The notes below the pieces were generated by a model. The model was not told where the DNA came from. It worked only from the letters and a program-made list of their open reading frames with translations, and did not search any database. 64,000 bases of DNA from Mucilaginibacter robiniae (lineage in GTDB: Bacteria > Bacteroidota > Bacteroidia > Sphingobacteriales > Sphingobacteriaceae), in the NCBI RefSeq assembly GCF_012849215.1, contig NZ_CP051682.1, forward strand, positions 1,302,001-1,366,000, given 5' to 3'. Positions 54,187 through 63,074 of this stretch are shown piece after piece. How positions within the stretch are numbered: position 1 is the stretch's first letter; the number at the start of each line of letters is the position of its first letter. Both the position numbers and the translations under genes were made by a program.

Positions 54187-54395
54187 CAGCTTACTTGCAA
54201 ACTGGCCTGTTCAAACCATTGCACCACCTGCTGATGATATTCTATACCATATAAGCTGATAAAATCTTGAGTATAGCTGTCACTTTCATTTAATAATGCT
54301 TGTATGCGTTGTTTAAAAAACTCTGCACTGGGTTCAATTTTACAATCAACAGTTATACAACGATACCATTCCTGATAGTTCTGAGGTAAATACAT
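54186..54395 (-). CDS. Small protein of unknown function upstream of CobW
   Basis: About 69 residues from the ATG at 54395 (MYLPQNYQEWYRC). A start at 54431 would lie upstream of the predicted transcription start (near 54405), so the shorter version is preferred. The chain has two Cys residues (W-Y-R-C and V-D-C-K) and an acidic, helical rest. No family is recognised. It overlaps the CobW gene by one base, suggesting a joint task, perhaps as client or adaptor (inference). Confidence 0.6.
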   Translation of the reverse strand: MYLPQNYQEWYRCITVDCKIEPSAEFFKQRIQALLNESDSYTQDFISLYGIEYHQQVVQWFEQASLQVS

Positions 54396-54411
54396 AGGCA
54401 ATTTCTTGATG

Positions 54412-54439
54412 CAAATATAATTAAATTCCATAATTGCAA
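54412..54439 (-). promoter_or_regulatory. Bacteroidota-type promoter of the small protein-CobW operon
   Basis: On the minus strand, TATATTTG (54412-54419) is the -7 element and TTG (54437-54439) the -33 element, 17 bases apart. The -33 lies inside the palindrome at 54435-54449. Confidence 0.5.
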
Positions 54440-54449
54440 CTTAATTGCA
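54435..54449. promoter_or_regulatory. Candidate Zur operator 1
   Basis: TGCAA CTTAA TTGCA, a perfect inverted repeat with a five-base centre, overlapping the -33 element. Nearly the same 15 bases (GGCAA CATAG TTGCA) lie over the promoter of the other CobW gene at 57669. Confidence 0.55.
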
Positions 54450-54677
54450 TTTAACAAAACTTTCACATTGGTCTGAATTCTCCCCTTATCCATGTGTCAA
54501 AGAATTTTGCATCAGCTCACTTACTTATTGTAATATCATACTTTTGTTCATGTAGCTCGCAATTAGTAGAAAATGGGTATAAGATGAATGCACAAGTTAA
54601 AAACATGCGGAATATTGATGACCTGATCCTTCATCATTTACGGATAGTCCGTTTCAATTACTACCCCCTTTGAGAAA

Positions 54678-55178
54678 TTATGGTAATAAAACTGCATGTT
54701 CCAAACTAACCGGTACATATTTTACAGCATTGGTATTTTCAAGTGTAAGTTTTCCTGTCACCTTGATTGATTTAAAAGTTAATTGGATAGGTGCAGACAT
54801 GTTTACCAATATCATTATAGGCACACCATTCTTACCACAAAAGTAACACTGGTTAACGGGGAGGGTTGCCAGCAAAAAACAATTCTGATTACGTCCGCTT
54901 TGTACTGGTATCATATAGCCCTGCAGTTCAAAAGGTTTATTTTCAAACCGCTTTACAGTTTCACTATATACCGGATAAACTTCGGTACTACTTACTTGGT
55001 TAAATTTTATAAGTCCAATTATGCCCCAGTTAAAAGAGTCAATCTGATCACTGGCTAGATGAGGCCGTTGTGCATAGACAGTATTTGTACAAAACAAATA
55101 CAATCCAGCTACAAGGCAAATCAACACCGCCAAGAGCCTGAAGGCTTTACAAAAAGAATGAACTAAAATGTACCTCAT
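54678..55178 (-). CDS. Exported DUF3299-like protein of the ABC operon
   Basis: 166 residues. A signal segment (LLAVLICLVAGLYLFCTNTVYA) is followed by a domain with KPFELQGYMIPVQ and CFLLATLPVNQCYFCGKNGVPIMILV. The pattern of a pathway-linked Cys-x-x-Cys after LLATLP resembles DUF3299-type proteins found with LolCDE-like ABC transporters. It is the last gene of a three-gene operon and overlaps the permease stop by one base. The Cys motif may bind metal. The family assignment is tentative. Confidence 0.6.
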   Translation of the reverse strand: MRYILVHSFCKAFRLLAVLICLVAGLYLFCTNTVYAQRPHLASDQIDSFNWGIIGLIKFNQVSSTEVYPVYSETVKRFENKPFELQGYMIPVQSGRNQNCFLLATLPVNQCYFCGKNGVPIMILVNMSAPIQLTFKSIKVTGKLTLENTNAVKYVPVSLEHAVLLP

Positions 55179-56389
55179 TATTGTAATTGAGCCAGGGTTT
55201 GAGAAATTGGTGTTCGGTAAGCCTGTATAGCAGGAATAAGTACCGCTAAAAAGCCCACGCCTAAAGCAGCTAAAACAAGATAAACTTCATTATAAATAAA
55301 TGAGGTGCTATCAAGAGTAGGTTGATCTGCCTGCTGGTGAAATCCAATCCATATCAAAATAACATGGCCTGCTATTAACCCGAATAATGAACCACAAAAC
55401 GTGAGTAGCAATGCTTTTAATACCATTAAGCTGAACAAAGTGCTTGGTAATGCCCCAATACTGCGGAGTATAGCCAATTCATATCGCTGCTCTTTCAAAG
55501 AATTGTACAAGCTGATGAAAACGCTAATTCCAGATATGAGCATAATCAGGTAAGCTAAATTTTGTAATGTTTTTATACCTATGCCTATTAAGCTAAACAG
55601 CCGCGCACTTTCCATTGCGGGCGAGGCTGCTTGTAGATTAGTAACTTGATTAACCATACGCGGAAACATAGCTACCGACATAGGTGACCAGTATTGAATT
55701 AAGATGGAAGTAATTTCTTTGCTATTGCCACTCCTATCGTGCATTTCGCTTTGTGTTATCAAATGTTCATCTTCATGCTCATGCATACGCCATACACTAG
55801 CAACGCTTGTTAGTACCAAATTATCTGTTACATTATGTTGTGGCCTTAATATGCCGGTTACGACATAGGCATGTGCCTTATGCACATCACTCTGTGAGGT
55901 TAACCCGTGTGCGCCAAAAAAATGGCTACCCAGGTGTAAATGCTCCTCCCGAGCTACGTTGCAGCCTACGGTTACTTCAAAATCCCGCTTCCAGTAACAG
56001 CCACTTTGCAGTGTTAAATTATAAAGTTGAATAAACGAAGTATTAGTGCCTGCGATACGGTAACCATTATAATTGTCGCCCAAAGCTAAAGGTACCGCCA
56101 GTTTCACCATAGGGTTGTGCATCAACTGTTGTGCATCTTTGAGTGGTATATTTCCTGTCGGGAAATCAACATAAAATATACTGCTTAATACAAGCTGCAA
56201 TGGACTACCTTTTGCTCCTACAACCAAATCAATATTTTTAGTATTGGCTTCCAATTGATCATTAAGTTGTCGATCGGACAGCATCAGTATAGTTAAGATA
56301 CCTATGCCAAAAGCAATTAGCAGTAAATTAAGCAAGGTAGTTAATGCTGTTGCTTTTAAATCCAGATAGCTTAATTTTAAGAGATTCAT
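55178..56389 (-). CDS. ABC transporter permease, FtsX/MacB/LolE type
   Basis: 403 residues with the FtsX topology: one N-terminal helix (~14-36), a large periplasmic domain (~40-270) and three C-terminal helices (~275-395). The signature SLYNSLKEQRYELAILRSIGALPSTLFSLMVLKALLL is the coupling region with the ATPase. Such permeases do not move solutes across the membrane but drive work in the periplasm, for example lipoprotein release or export. The periplasmic domain has a His-rich stretch, HEHEDEHLITQSEMH, which could bind zinc and fits the metal setting. Confidence 0.87.
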   Translation of the reverse strand: MNLLKLSYLDLKATALTTLLNLLLIAFGIGILTILMLSDRQLNDQLEANTKNIDLVVGAKGSPLQLVLSSIFYVDFPTGNIPLKDAQQLMHNPMVKLAVPLALGDNYNGYRIAGTNTSFIQLYNLTLQSGCYWKRDFEVTVGCNVAREEHLHLGSHFFGAHGLTSQSDVHKAHAYVVTGILRPQHNVTDNLVLTSVASVWRMHEHEDEHLITQSEMHDRSGNSKEITSILIQYWSPMSVAMFPRMVNQVTNLQAASPAMESARLFSLIGIGIKTLQNLAYLIMLISGISVFISLYNSLKEQRYELAILRSIGALPSTLFSLMVLKALLLTFCGSLFGLIAGHVILIWIGFHQQADQPTLDSTSFIYNEVYLVLAALGVGFLAVLIPAIQAYRTPISQTLAQLQ

Positions 56390-57037
56390 TCAGGAAAGTA
56401 TATATTGTAAGGATAGCCGGCTTTTCACCCGCTGATCATGCGTGGCTATAATAAGGGTCATGTTTGTAGTGGATGATTGCTCCAGCAACAATTCCAGTAC
56501 CGAATAAGCATTACCATCATCAAGGCTTGAAGTTGGTTCATCCGCTATCAATATGGTGGGCTGGTTAATTATTGCTCTGGCAATTGCAGCCCGCTGTAGC
56601 TGCCCCTGGCTCAACTGATGCGGCTTTTTATGTCTTTCCTGATAAATATGTAGTGAAGAAAGCACTTGGTTTACCAATGACTTGCTTTGTGCTTTTCCAC
56701 CTACATATTGCGCTAGCAACATATTTTCAGCTACAGTTAAACTTTTCAGCAAGTGAGGCTGCTGAAAAACAATGCCCACATGCTGGCCACGTAAACGATC
56801 TAACTGGCCTGGCGGTAATTGATACAAGGATTGTTGATGTAGAATAACTTCGCCATTATGAGGCTTGAGCAACCCTGCCATAATATGCATTAACGTAGTT
56901 TTACCGCTACCCGACTTTCCCAGCATAAGCCACTGTTCGCCTTGTGCAATCTGCCAATTGGCAAAATGCAGCGGGGATTGTCCTCTATATTGGTGCCATA
57001 TACCATTCAGCTGCAAGGCTATTTGTTTATTTAACAT
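56390..57037 (-). CDS. ABC transporter ATP-binding protein, LolD/MacB type
   Basis: 215 residues, a single ATPase domain. Walker A is GKSGSGKTTLMHI, the Q loop is in VGIVFQQPHLL, the ABC signature LSQGQLQRAAIARA, Walker B ILIADEPTSSLD and the H loop IIATHDQRV. It pairs with the FtsX-type permease whose gene begins at the very next base after its stop codon. First gene of the three-gene operon; no copy of the palindrome was found upstream. Confidence 0.93.
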   Translation of the reverse strand: MLNKQIALQLNGIWHQYRGQSPLHFANWQIAQGEQWLMLGKSGSGKTTLMHIMAGLLKPHNGEVILHQQSLYQLPPGQLDRLRGQHVGIVFQQPHLLKSLTVAENMLLAQYVGGKAQSKSLVNQVLSSLHIYQERHKKPHQLSQGQLQRAAIARAIINQPTILIADEPTSSLDDGNAYSVLELLLEQSSTTNMTLIIATHDQRVKSRLSLQYILS

Positions 57038-57227
57038 AAACCTTAGTACTTAAATGTGCATGTATATACTGCTGGTAAACAACCTGTGGGCTGGATGAAG
57101 AATGTTTGCAGGCAGGGCTTAACATAGAAGTTAGTATAATGAAGCACCACCTTAGTTTTTTATGGTTAGGCATAGCAGAACTATATTTATTTTATCCAAT
57201 CAACTTACTTGAGATACTGTTGCTACA

Positions 57228-57647
57228 TTAAGCATTAGGACATTGATTGCTAGCACAGCATGTAGAACTTTCAACTTCTTTATGAATTAGCCTCCAATTA
57301 TAAAAATGTGCAGTTGCTACCAGCAATCCTCCGGCAGTCATAAACATCCATTCATACGCTTCAGTAATGCATAGTTTTCCAATAGTAATAATTGTAAAAC
57401 CGGCTACCAGAATCAACAATGGCATAACCACACGATTCTTGATATAGCTACTGATTAAAGAGGTGCAGCCAACAATTAATGAACTTCCAATAATACCTAT
57501 CTCCCAGTACTCGCTTGCTAAGAAGCCTAATCCAAGTAGTGGAAGTACAGTTAATATTAATGGCAGCATTGCGCAATGAATTGCACATAATAAAGACAAA
57601 CTTATACCAATATGGTCGAGTCGGCGGTAAATACCTTGCGTTATCAT
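57228..57647 (-). CDS. MerC-domain membrane protein
   Basis: 139 residues with four membrane helices. The first helices carry [17 protein letters not shown] with the MerC Cys-x-x-x-Cys pair, and the C-terminus ends in a Cys-rich tail (CCASNQC). MerC moves mercuric ions in resistance operons, but relatives in Bacteroidota without other mer genes probably handle zinc or another metal. It is divergent from the second CobW gene, and the palindrome lies between them, so both may be co-regulated. Confidence 0.83.
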   Translation of the reverse strand: MITQGIYRRLDHIGISLSLLCAIHCAMLPLILTVLPLLGLGFLASEYWEIGIIGSSLIVGCTSLISSYIKNRVVMPLLILVAGFTIITIGKLCITEAYEWMFMTAGGLLVATAHFYNWRLIHKEVESSTCCASNQCPNA

Positions 57648-57668
57648 TTTACAAAAATAACAAACAAA

Positions 57669-57683
57669 GGCAACATAGTTGCA
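57669..57683. promoter_or_regulatory. Candidate Zur operator 2
   Basis: GGCAA CATAG TTGCA; the core GCAAC ATA GTTGC is a perfect inverted repeat. It covers the -33 TTG (57679-57681) of the second CobW gene and lies 22 bases from the MerC start. Confidence 0.55.
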
Positions 57684-57708
57684 TTAATATGTTTTTAATC
57701 TACTTTTG
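57679..57708 (+). promoter_or_regulatory. Bacteroidota-type promoter of the second CobW gene
   Basis: TTG at 57679-57681 and TACTTTTG at 57701-57708 with a 19-base spacer. Transcription would begin near 57714, only about eight bases before the ATG. Confidence 0.5.
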
Positions 57709-57721
57709 TAAAAAAGTGTAC

Positions 57722-58924
57722 ATGAAAGACAATAGACTACCGGTAACCGTACTCAGCGGCTTTTTAGGCGCTGGTAAAACCACATTACTCAACCATATTT
57801 TACACAATAAAGAATATTTACGCGTAGCCGTAATTGTAAATGACATGAGTGAGGTAAACATTGATGCCAAGTTAGTTGCGGGCGAAAACACTTTATCCAG
57901 AACAGAAGAGAAGCTGATTGAGATGAGCAACGGTTGTATTTGCTGCACCTTACGCGAAGATTTAATGATGGAAGTAGAACGCTTGGCACAGGAAAAACGC
58001 TTTGATTATCTGCTAATTGAAAGTACCGGAATATCTGAGCCTATACCTGTGGCGCAAACGTTTACCTATGCCGATGATAACCAGAACATAGATTTGAGCC
58101 GCTTCAGCCGTTTGGATACCATGGTAACAGTAATTGATTGCTTTAACTTTTTTAATGATTACGTGAGCAGTGATAAATTGCAGGACCGCCAATTAACAGA
58201 AAATGTAGCTGATGAGCGAACCATCGTTAACCTGCTTACAGATCAGATTGAATTTGCCAATGTAATTGTGCTGAATAAAACCGACCTTATTATGCCGCAT
58301 AATCTGGAGCTGCTCAAAGCGTTTATTAAAAAATTAAACCCGGAAGCTGAGCTAATGGAGAGTCAATTTGGAAAAGTACAGCTTGAAAAGCTATTAAATA
58401 CTAACAGTTTTGACTTTGAAAAGGCGTCACAATCTGCCGGCTGGATTAAGGAACTGGAAGGGCATCATACACCTGAAACAGAAGAATATGGCATTAGCTC
58501 AGTAGTATTTCGTTCACAAAAGCCGTTTCACCCTGAGCGCTTTTGGATTTACTTAAATGAAGATTATCCACATAACATTATCAGAGCTAAAGGCATGTTC
58601 TGGCTGGCTTCAAGGCGTCATGAGGCGCTTACTTTCTCTCAGGCTGGTGGTTCGCTCAAAGTTGATCATGCTGGTACCTGGTGGGCATCTATGCCTTACA
58701 AAGAACGTATCCAATATGCGGATTTTATAAACAACCAGCATGAAATTGAAGCACGTTGGTCTGTTAACTTTGGCGACCGCATGAACGAACTTGTTTTTAT
58801 TGGGCAAAACATGGATAAAGACCATGTAATTTCCGAATTACAAGCTTGCTTAATTAGCAATGCAGAAATGGAAGCCTATAAAAGCCAACAATTTTTTACA
58901 GATCCTTTCACAAAAGTTTTATAG
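57722..58924 (+). CDS. CobW/COG0523-family metallochaperone GTPase (second copy)
   Basis: About 400 residues from the ATG at 57722. A longer frame reaches 57515 but runs antisense through the MerC gene, so it is not used. Walker A is [16 protein letters not shown], the metal site [12 protein letters not shown], the specificity motif VLNKTDL, and the C-terminal CobW_C domain runs from about residue 255 ([17 protein letters not shown]). It is longer than the first copy, like the ZigA/YciC type that supplies zinc during starvation. The palindrome over its promoter suggests repression by the Fur-family regulator when metal is plentiful. Confidence 0.92.
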   Translation: MKDNRLPVTVLSGFLGAGKTTLLNHILHNKEYLRVAVIVNDMSEVNIDAKLVAGENTLSRTEEKLIEMSNGCICCTLREDLMMEVERLAQEKRFDYLLIESTGISEPIPVAQTFTYADDNQNIDLSRFSRLDTMVTVIDCFNFFNDYVSSDKLQDRQLTENVADERTIVNLLTDQIEFANVIVLNKTDLIMPHNLELLKAFIKKLNPEAELMESQFGKVQLEKLLNTNSFDFEKASQSAGWIKELEGHHTPETEEYGISSVVFRSQKPFHPERFWIYLNEDYPHNIIRAKGMFWLASRRHEALTFSQAGGSLKVDHAGTWWASMPYKERIQYADFINNQHEIEARWSVNFGDRMNELVFIGQNMDKDHVISELQACLISNAEMEAYKSQQFFTDPFTKVL

Positions 58925-59294
58925 ACTTGCTTTCGTGTTGGCCTCATCCTTGGTTATGCTCTAAAATACATTACTTTAATCATCAAGAAAAACGAGTGTA
59001 GCGTTAGTAATAGCGCTACCATTATCCTACAAGGAAGCGTCTATTAAGAAATGCGTAGTGTTGGCTGTAAAATGCCTTAATTAAGCCGGCAAAGCATAAT
59101 ACTTTTCTTACCTTAATACTATTACCATGTAGATTATTCGGCAGGTAGTCTGTATGATGCCATAATTAGGGATTATAAACTTAGAAAATGAGTGTAAAAT
59201 ATTGGTTATTAATAAAGATGGCAAGATTGTTCAATACAGTGCAGCTGTATTCAATAGACAAAGTAACTGGACTTATCTAGATGGTACCACTGCG
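58925..59294. other. Gene-free convergent region
   Basis: 370 bases between the second CobW gene and the minus-strand antiporter. A short hairpin (GTAGCG with CGCTAC, 58997-59018) may end the CobW transcript. Nothing else is supported. Confidence 0.35.
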
Positions 59295-60362
59295 CTAATG
59301 AGCAATGACGAGCAACCCACCCACACCTAGTAAATAAATGATTAGAACTAATAAGGAATCAGCACCCATGTTCAAGAACAGCTTTCGCGGTCTGAATATC
59401 ATACCGCAGATATAAATAACAGTTAACAGAATGGCCAAGCTCGTTAAATAAATATCTGTATTCTGAGCCTGTGGTAAAGGTGCTTTTCCTGACAGTAGAG
59501 CAGCTATCAAAAATAATACTGGCAAAAACGCATTTCCACCAAAAATATCGCTCATAGCCATTTTGTAATCGCCCATCTTCACAGAAGTTAAGCCAGTGGA
59601 TATTTCAGGCAGAGAGGTAGCCAGCGCAAGTACTGTTGCTCCAAACACCACGCCACCCATGTGAATCTCTTTAGCAATAGCATCGCCGCTTTCTTCTAAG
59701 GCCACCCCAGCCACTAAGGTAACGAGTGCACACAATAAAAATAGCATAGTTACTTTGCCAGTACTTTTGGCTTTAGCCTGCTGATCCTTTTTATCCTTAG
59801 CATGGCCTTTGGCTTCCTTTTGGCTGTCGGGTGCTTGCCCCTGTTCTTTCCAAGGCAGATCTTTATTTGCTTTATTGACTAACCATAAGCTTACCATCCA
59901 GATGATGACAATCAGCAAGCTGGCCGGTGGTATGTGAAAGTAGATTAAAGATGCAGGTAACTGGTGCCCGAGCACTACCACAGCTAAAATAGTAACTACG
60001 GATAGCGCCTCCAGAATTAAGGGTATGGAGGCAGCTTTAAAGCTGAGTGTACCAGATTTGCCCAAACCAAATGCATCCAATATGACCAGCACAACGGTTT
60101 GGATGGCAATGCCACCTAAAATGTTACCGATAGCAATTCCTAAGTCACCCTTTAGAGCGGCACTTACTGTAATCGCTATTTCTGGCAAATTGGTGACCAC
60201 AGCAAGAATGATTGCTCCGCCTAATGCCTCTCCCAAACCTAATCTGGACGATAGAATATCAGTTGTATCAGATAGCTTGATGCCAGCTAACCAGATAGCA
60301 ACTGCAGCTACGATAAAGATCGCTAAAAGTACTGGCAAAGAAAGTGCGGATAAATCCATCAA
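59295..60362 (-). CDS. Ca2+/cation antiporter, CaCA family (YrbG/CAX-like)
   Basis: 355 residues, about eleven membrane helices in two inverted halves. Each half has an alpha repeat: GGAIILAVVTNLPEIAITVSA and GATVLALATSLPEISTGLTSV, with the ion-binding Glu in L-P-E. A charged Lys-rich cytoplasmic loop (residues ~180-200) joins the halves. It would exchange Ca2+ or Na+ for protons or sodium at the inner membrane. Transcribed alone. Confidence 0.88.
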   Translation of the reverse strand: MMDLSALSLPVLLAIFIVAAVAIWLAGIKLSDTTDILSSRLGLGEALGGAIILAVVTNLPEIAITVSAALKGDLGIAIGNILGGIAIQTVVLVILDAFGLGKSGTLSFKAASIPLILEALSVVTILAVVVLGHQLPASLIYFHIPPASLLIVIIWMVSLWLVNKANKDLPWKEQGQAPDSQKEAKGHAKDKKDQQAKAKSTGKVTMLFLLCALVTLVAGVALEESGDAIAKEIHMGGVVFGATVLALATSLPEISTGLTSVKMGDYKMAMSDIFGGNAFLPVLFLIAALLSGKAPLPQAQNTDIYLTSLAILLTVIYICGMIFRPRKLFLNMGADSLLVLIIYLLGVGGLLVIAH

Positions 60363-60439
60363 ATATTTATTTATGGTTAACTAACATGAAAGCACTTGAA
60401 AGGTTAAATTAAACTTGCATTTCTCTGAACAGAAAGAAG

Positions 60440-60480
60440 CTCAGGCTGGTACAAATGCTCACTATGTCTACCAACCTGAG
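60440..60480. other. Stem-loop in the antiporter upstream region
   Basis: CTCAGGCTGGTA (60440-60451) pairs with TACCAACCTGAG (60469-60480) with one mismatch and a 17-base loop. It lies 78 bases upstream of the antiporter start and could be a leader structure or an upstream terminator. No known class fits. Confidence 0.3.
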
Positions 60481-60615
60481 TATTTTATACCAGCTCTGCA
60501 CAATGATAGTAAAGCGCATACCCGCTTTTAACAACAATCTTAGTAAAAAAGTCCCATTAACAACAAATGAAACATTGTTGCAATTATATATATTTACTGT
60601 TTGGATTTATATTAT

Positions 60616-62221
60616 ATGAAGCACCAAAATCATTATAGGCTTGTTTTAGCAACAGTTATTAGTTTAGCTTTACCGAACTTATTAAAGGCCCAGCTACTCC
60701 ATTCAAAATAATTCACCACAGACAGCCTAGCCAACAATCATCAAAGTTCCCTGCAAGATGCCAGCCGGATTGGATGAACATCAGGCTCAAAAGCGCCGGA
60801 GTTTCAGGAACTTTATGATTACGAAACCAGTAATGAAAACCTTATTAGCGCTACCTTTCCTTACCAAAGCTTTTTGCATAAAGCTTATGTCATTATGCTT
60901 GCTGAGCAAAACATTATCAGTCATCAAGAAGCCGGTACCATCCTGCAAGAGTTGAAAAAAGTTGACCAGCTAGCCTACGCAGATCCGTCATTACAGGTTT
61001 ATCTTCCTTATGAAGCAGCACTTATTAAAGAAATAGGAAGCGTTGGCGGCAAGATGCACACTGGTCGCAGCCGCAATGATATGGATAATACTACCAACCG
61101 CATGTATCTGCGTAACCAACTGCTTAAAATCATCGAATCGATTATTCAACTGCGTAACGTAATTCAAGAAAAAGCGCCGGAAAACCTGCAAACCGTTATG
61201 GTAGTTTACACCCACCGTAAAGAAGCACAGCCCGTCACACTGGCGCATTACCTCATGGCTATTGATGAAAGCTTGACCAAAAGCTTAGGTCGGTACATTG
61301 AACTTTATGCCCGGATAGATCAATGCCCTTTAGGCGCTGGTGCAAGCGGAGGTACTAGCTGGCCCTTAAACAGGCAAAGAGTAGCTCAGCTCTTGGGCTT
61401 TAACGGACTTGTGGCAAACACTATTAAAGGAACTGCCGTGTGGGACCATATTGCAAAGTTTGCTTCCGACAACGCAATTTACATGAGTGACCTTAGCCGA
61501 CTAGCATCAGAAATTCAGCTTTGGAGTACGGATGAGTACAATTCGGTAGAACTGGATAATTCTTTTGCAGGAATTAGCAGTATGATGCCACAGAAAAAGA
61601 ACCCGGATGCACTAGAAAGAACCAGAAAAGCGGCTGCTATCACAACCGGGCAGTTGATGGCCGTATTAACTTCATTAAACAGCATTGAGTACCAGCATAG
61701 CGGTGTGAGAGTAATGCTTGAGCCAAAATCATTAGATACTGTATTGGCGGCAACGCATGCCATGAGGGGTGGTTAGAACATTACATGTGAACAAGTAAAT
61801 AATGTCGAAATATGCCCAGGAAAACTTTTCTACAATGACTGATTTGGCTGATTTACTGGTACAACAAGCGGGTTTGGACTTTCGTGATGCGCATGAACTG
61901 ATTGCAGATGTGGTTAATCGTGCATTGGCGCAAAAGAAAACCGCAAATCAAATTATAGTAAACATGATTCAGGATGCTGCCCGCAAACGATTGGGGCACA
62001 CGCTACCTATTTTAAACAAACAATTACAAGTGGCATTAGATCCTGCTCAAAGTGTTGAACGAAAAACGGGTATAGGTATGCCTGCTACCTCTTCTGTAAA
62101 ACAAATGCTTGCCAGTAGTCAGGCCGACATTGCTGATAAAACTAACTGGTTGAAAAAGCAAGAAGAACACTTAAAACTAACTTATACACTGTTAACACAA
62201 ACCATTAACAACTATAAGTAG
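60616..62221 (+). pseudogene. Secreted argininosuccinate-lyase-like protein, degenerate
   Basis: The frame starts at the ATG at 60616 with a signal peptide (LVLATVISLALPNLLKAQ), then meets TAA at 60709 and TGA at 60775. It continues in the same frame through a lyase of the fumarase/aspartase superfamily with GGKMHTGRSRNDMDNT, THRKEAQPVTLAHYLMA and the signature SSMMPQKKNPDALERTR. Near 61766 it loses frame (stop at 61774-61776); the C-terminal part resumes in the +1 frame after another TAA (at 61796-61798) as FSTMTDLADLLVQQAGLDFRDAHE to 62221. At least four lesions make it a pseudogene. Homologues are annotated as argininosuccinate lyases, but the signal peptide suggests a different periplasmic role. 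Confidence 0.82.
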
Positions 62222-62342
62222 CATACTAGAATATTGCTTTGCTGTTAGTTGAAACTTATGTTTTTAAAGCTTATTTTAATCAATCTAAGCTCAAGGTATC
62301 AAGAATATATCCGCTCATCTGCCTATAATATGTACTTTATTC

Positions 62343-62394
62343 TAAGACTAATGATGAGTTAGTAACCACAGTTACTAACTCATCATTAGTCTTA
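62343..62394. terminator. Strong bidirectional hairpin terminator
   Basis: A perfect 24-base-pair stem (62343-62366 with 62371-62394) with a four-base loop CACA, lying between the plus-strand lyase pseudogene and the minus-strand SDR remnant. Confidence 0.75.
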
Positions 62395-62417
62395 ATAGTT
62401 CTTATGGGTTTCTAGTT

Positions 62418-63074
62418 TTACCAAGGACAGCTTTCCGGTTCCGGAAAATACTCTTCGCTAATATATTTTCCGGTGGGACCATCTTGGCCAATCAGCGCAT
62501 ATTTAGCAATACGGGCGCCTGCTTCCTGCACGGTACTAGTACCTTGATGGCCAGTAAAATCAGTTTTGGTATACCCCGGACAAACCATGTTCACTTTAAA
62601 CGCGGTGTCACGTAGTGTGTAGGCCAAATTAACCGTGTACATGTTCAACGCTGATTTACTTGATTGATATACCGCCAGCTTATTGTGATACATGCTGCTG
62701 GAAGGGTCTGCTGAAAGGGACAGAGAGGCCATTGCTGTACTGACATTGACAATGCGAGGCTCGGAAGCTTTTTTGAGCAACTCTATAAATGCCTGTGTAA
62801 CGCGAACAACGCCGAACACGTTGGTTTCATAAACAGTTCTGAACTGATCGATAGTGGCATCAAGTGCCGATTGCGGAAACCCACCCGAAACACCTGCGTT
62901 ATTAATCAGTACATCCAAGATGTCCGTTTTTCCACCGATTGTTGCGGCGGCGGCATTTACCGATTCCTGGTCGGTGACATCCAGCTGAATGGCTTCAACG
63001 TTGCTGATCCCATCAGCTTTAAGCTTTTCTACTGCGGCAGATCCGCTTTCCAAATTGCGGCTGCCTAGATAAAC
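62418..63074 (-). pseudogene. SDR oxidoreductase, N-terminus removed by IS21
   Basis: The minus strand encodes an SDR from VYLGSRNLESGSAAV through VLINNAGVSGG (NNAG motif), VNVSTAMASL (catalytic Ser) and YQSSKSALNMYTVNL (Y-x-x-x-K) to a complete C-terminus. The first ~30 residues, with the cofactor Gly motif T-G-x-x-x-G-x-G, are replaced by IS21 left-end sequence. An open frame runs on into the IS to 63227 and would give a 269-residue hybrid lacking the Rossmann start. It resembles carbonyl-reductase-like SDRs. Function is almost certainly lost. Confidence 0.85.

Noticed and set aside
57515-57721. 69-residue N-terminal extension of the second CobW protein
   Set aside because: It lies antisense to the MerC gene and upstream of the predicted promoter; the CobW family starts near [13 protein letters not shown].
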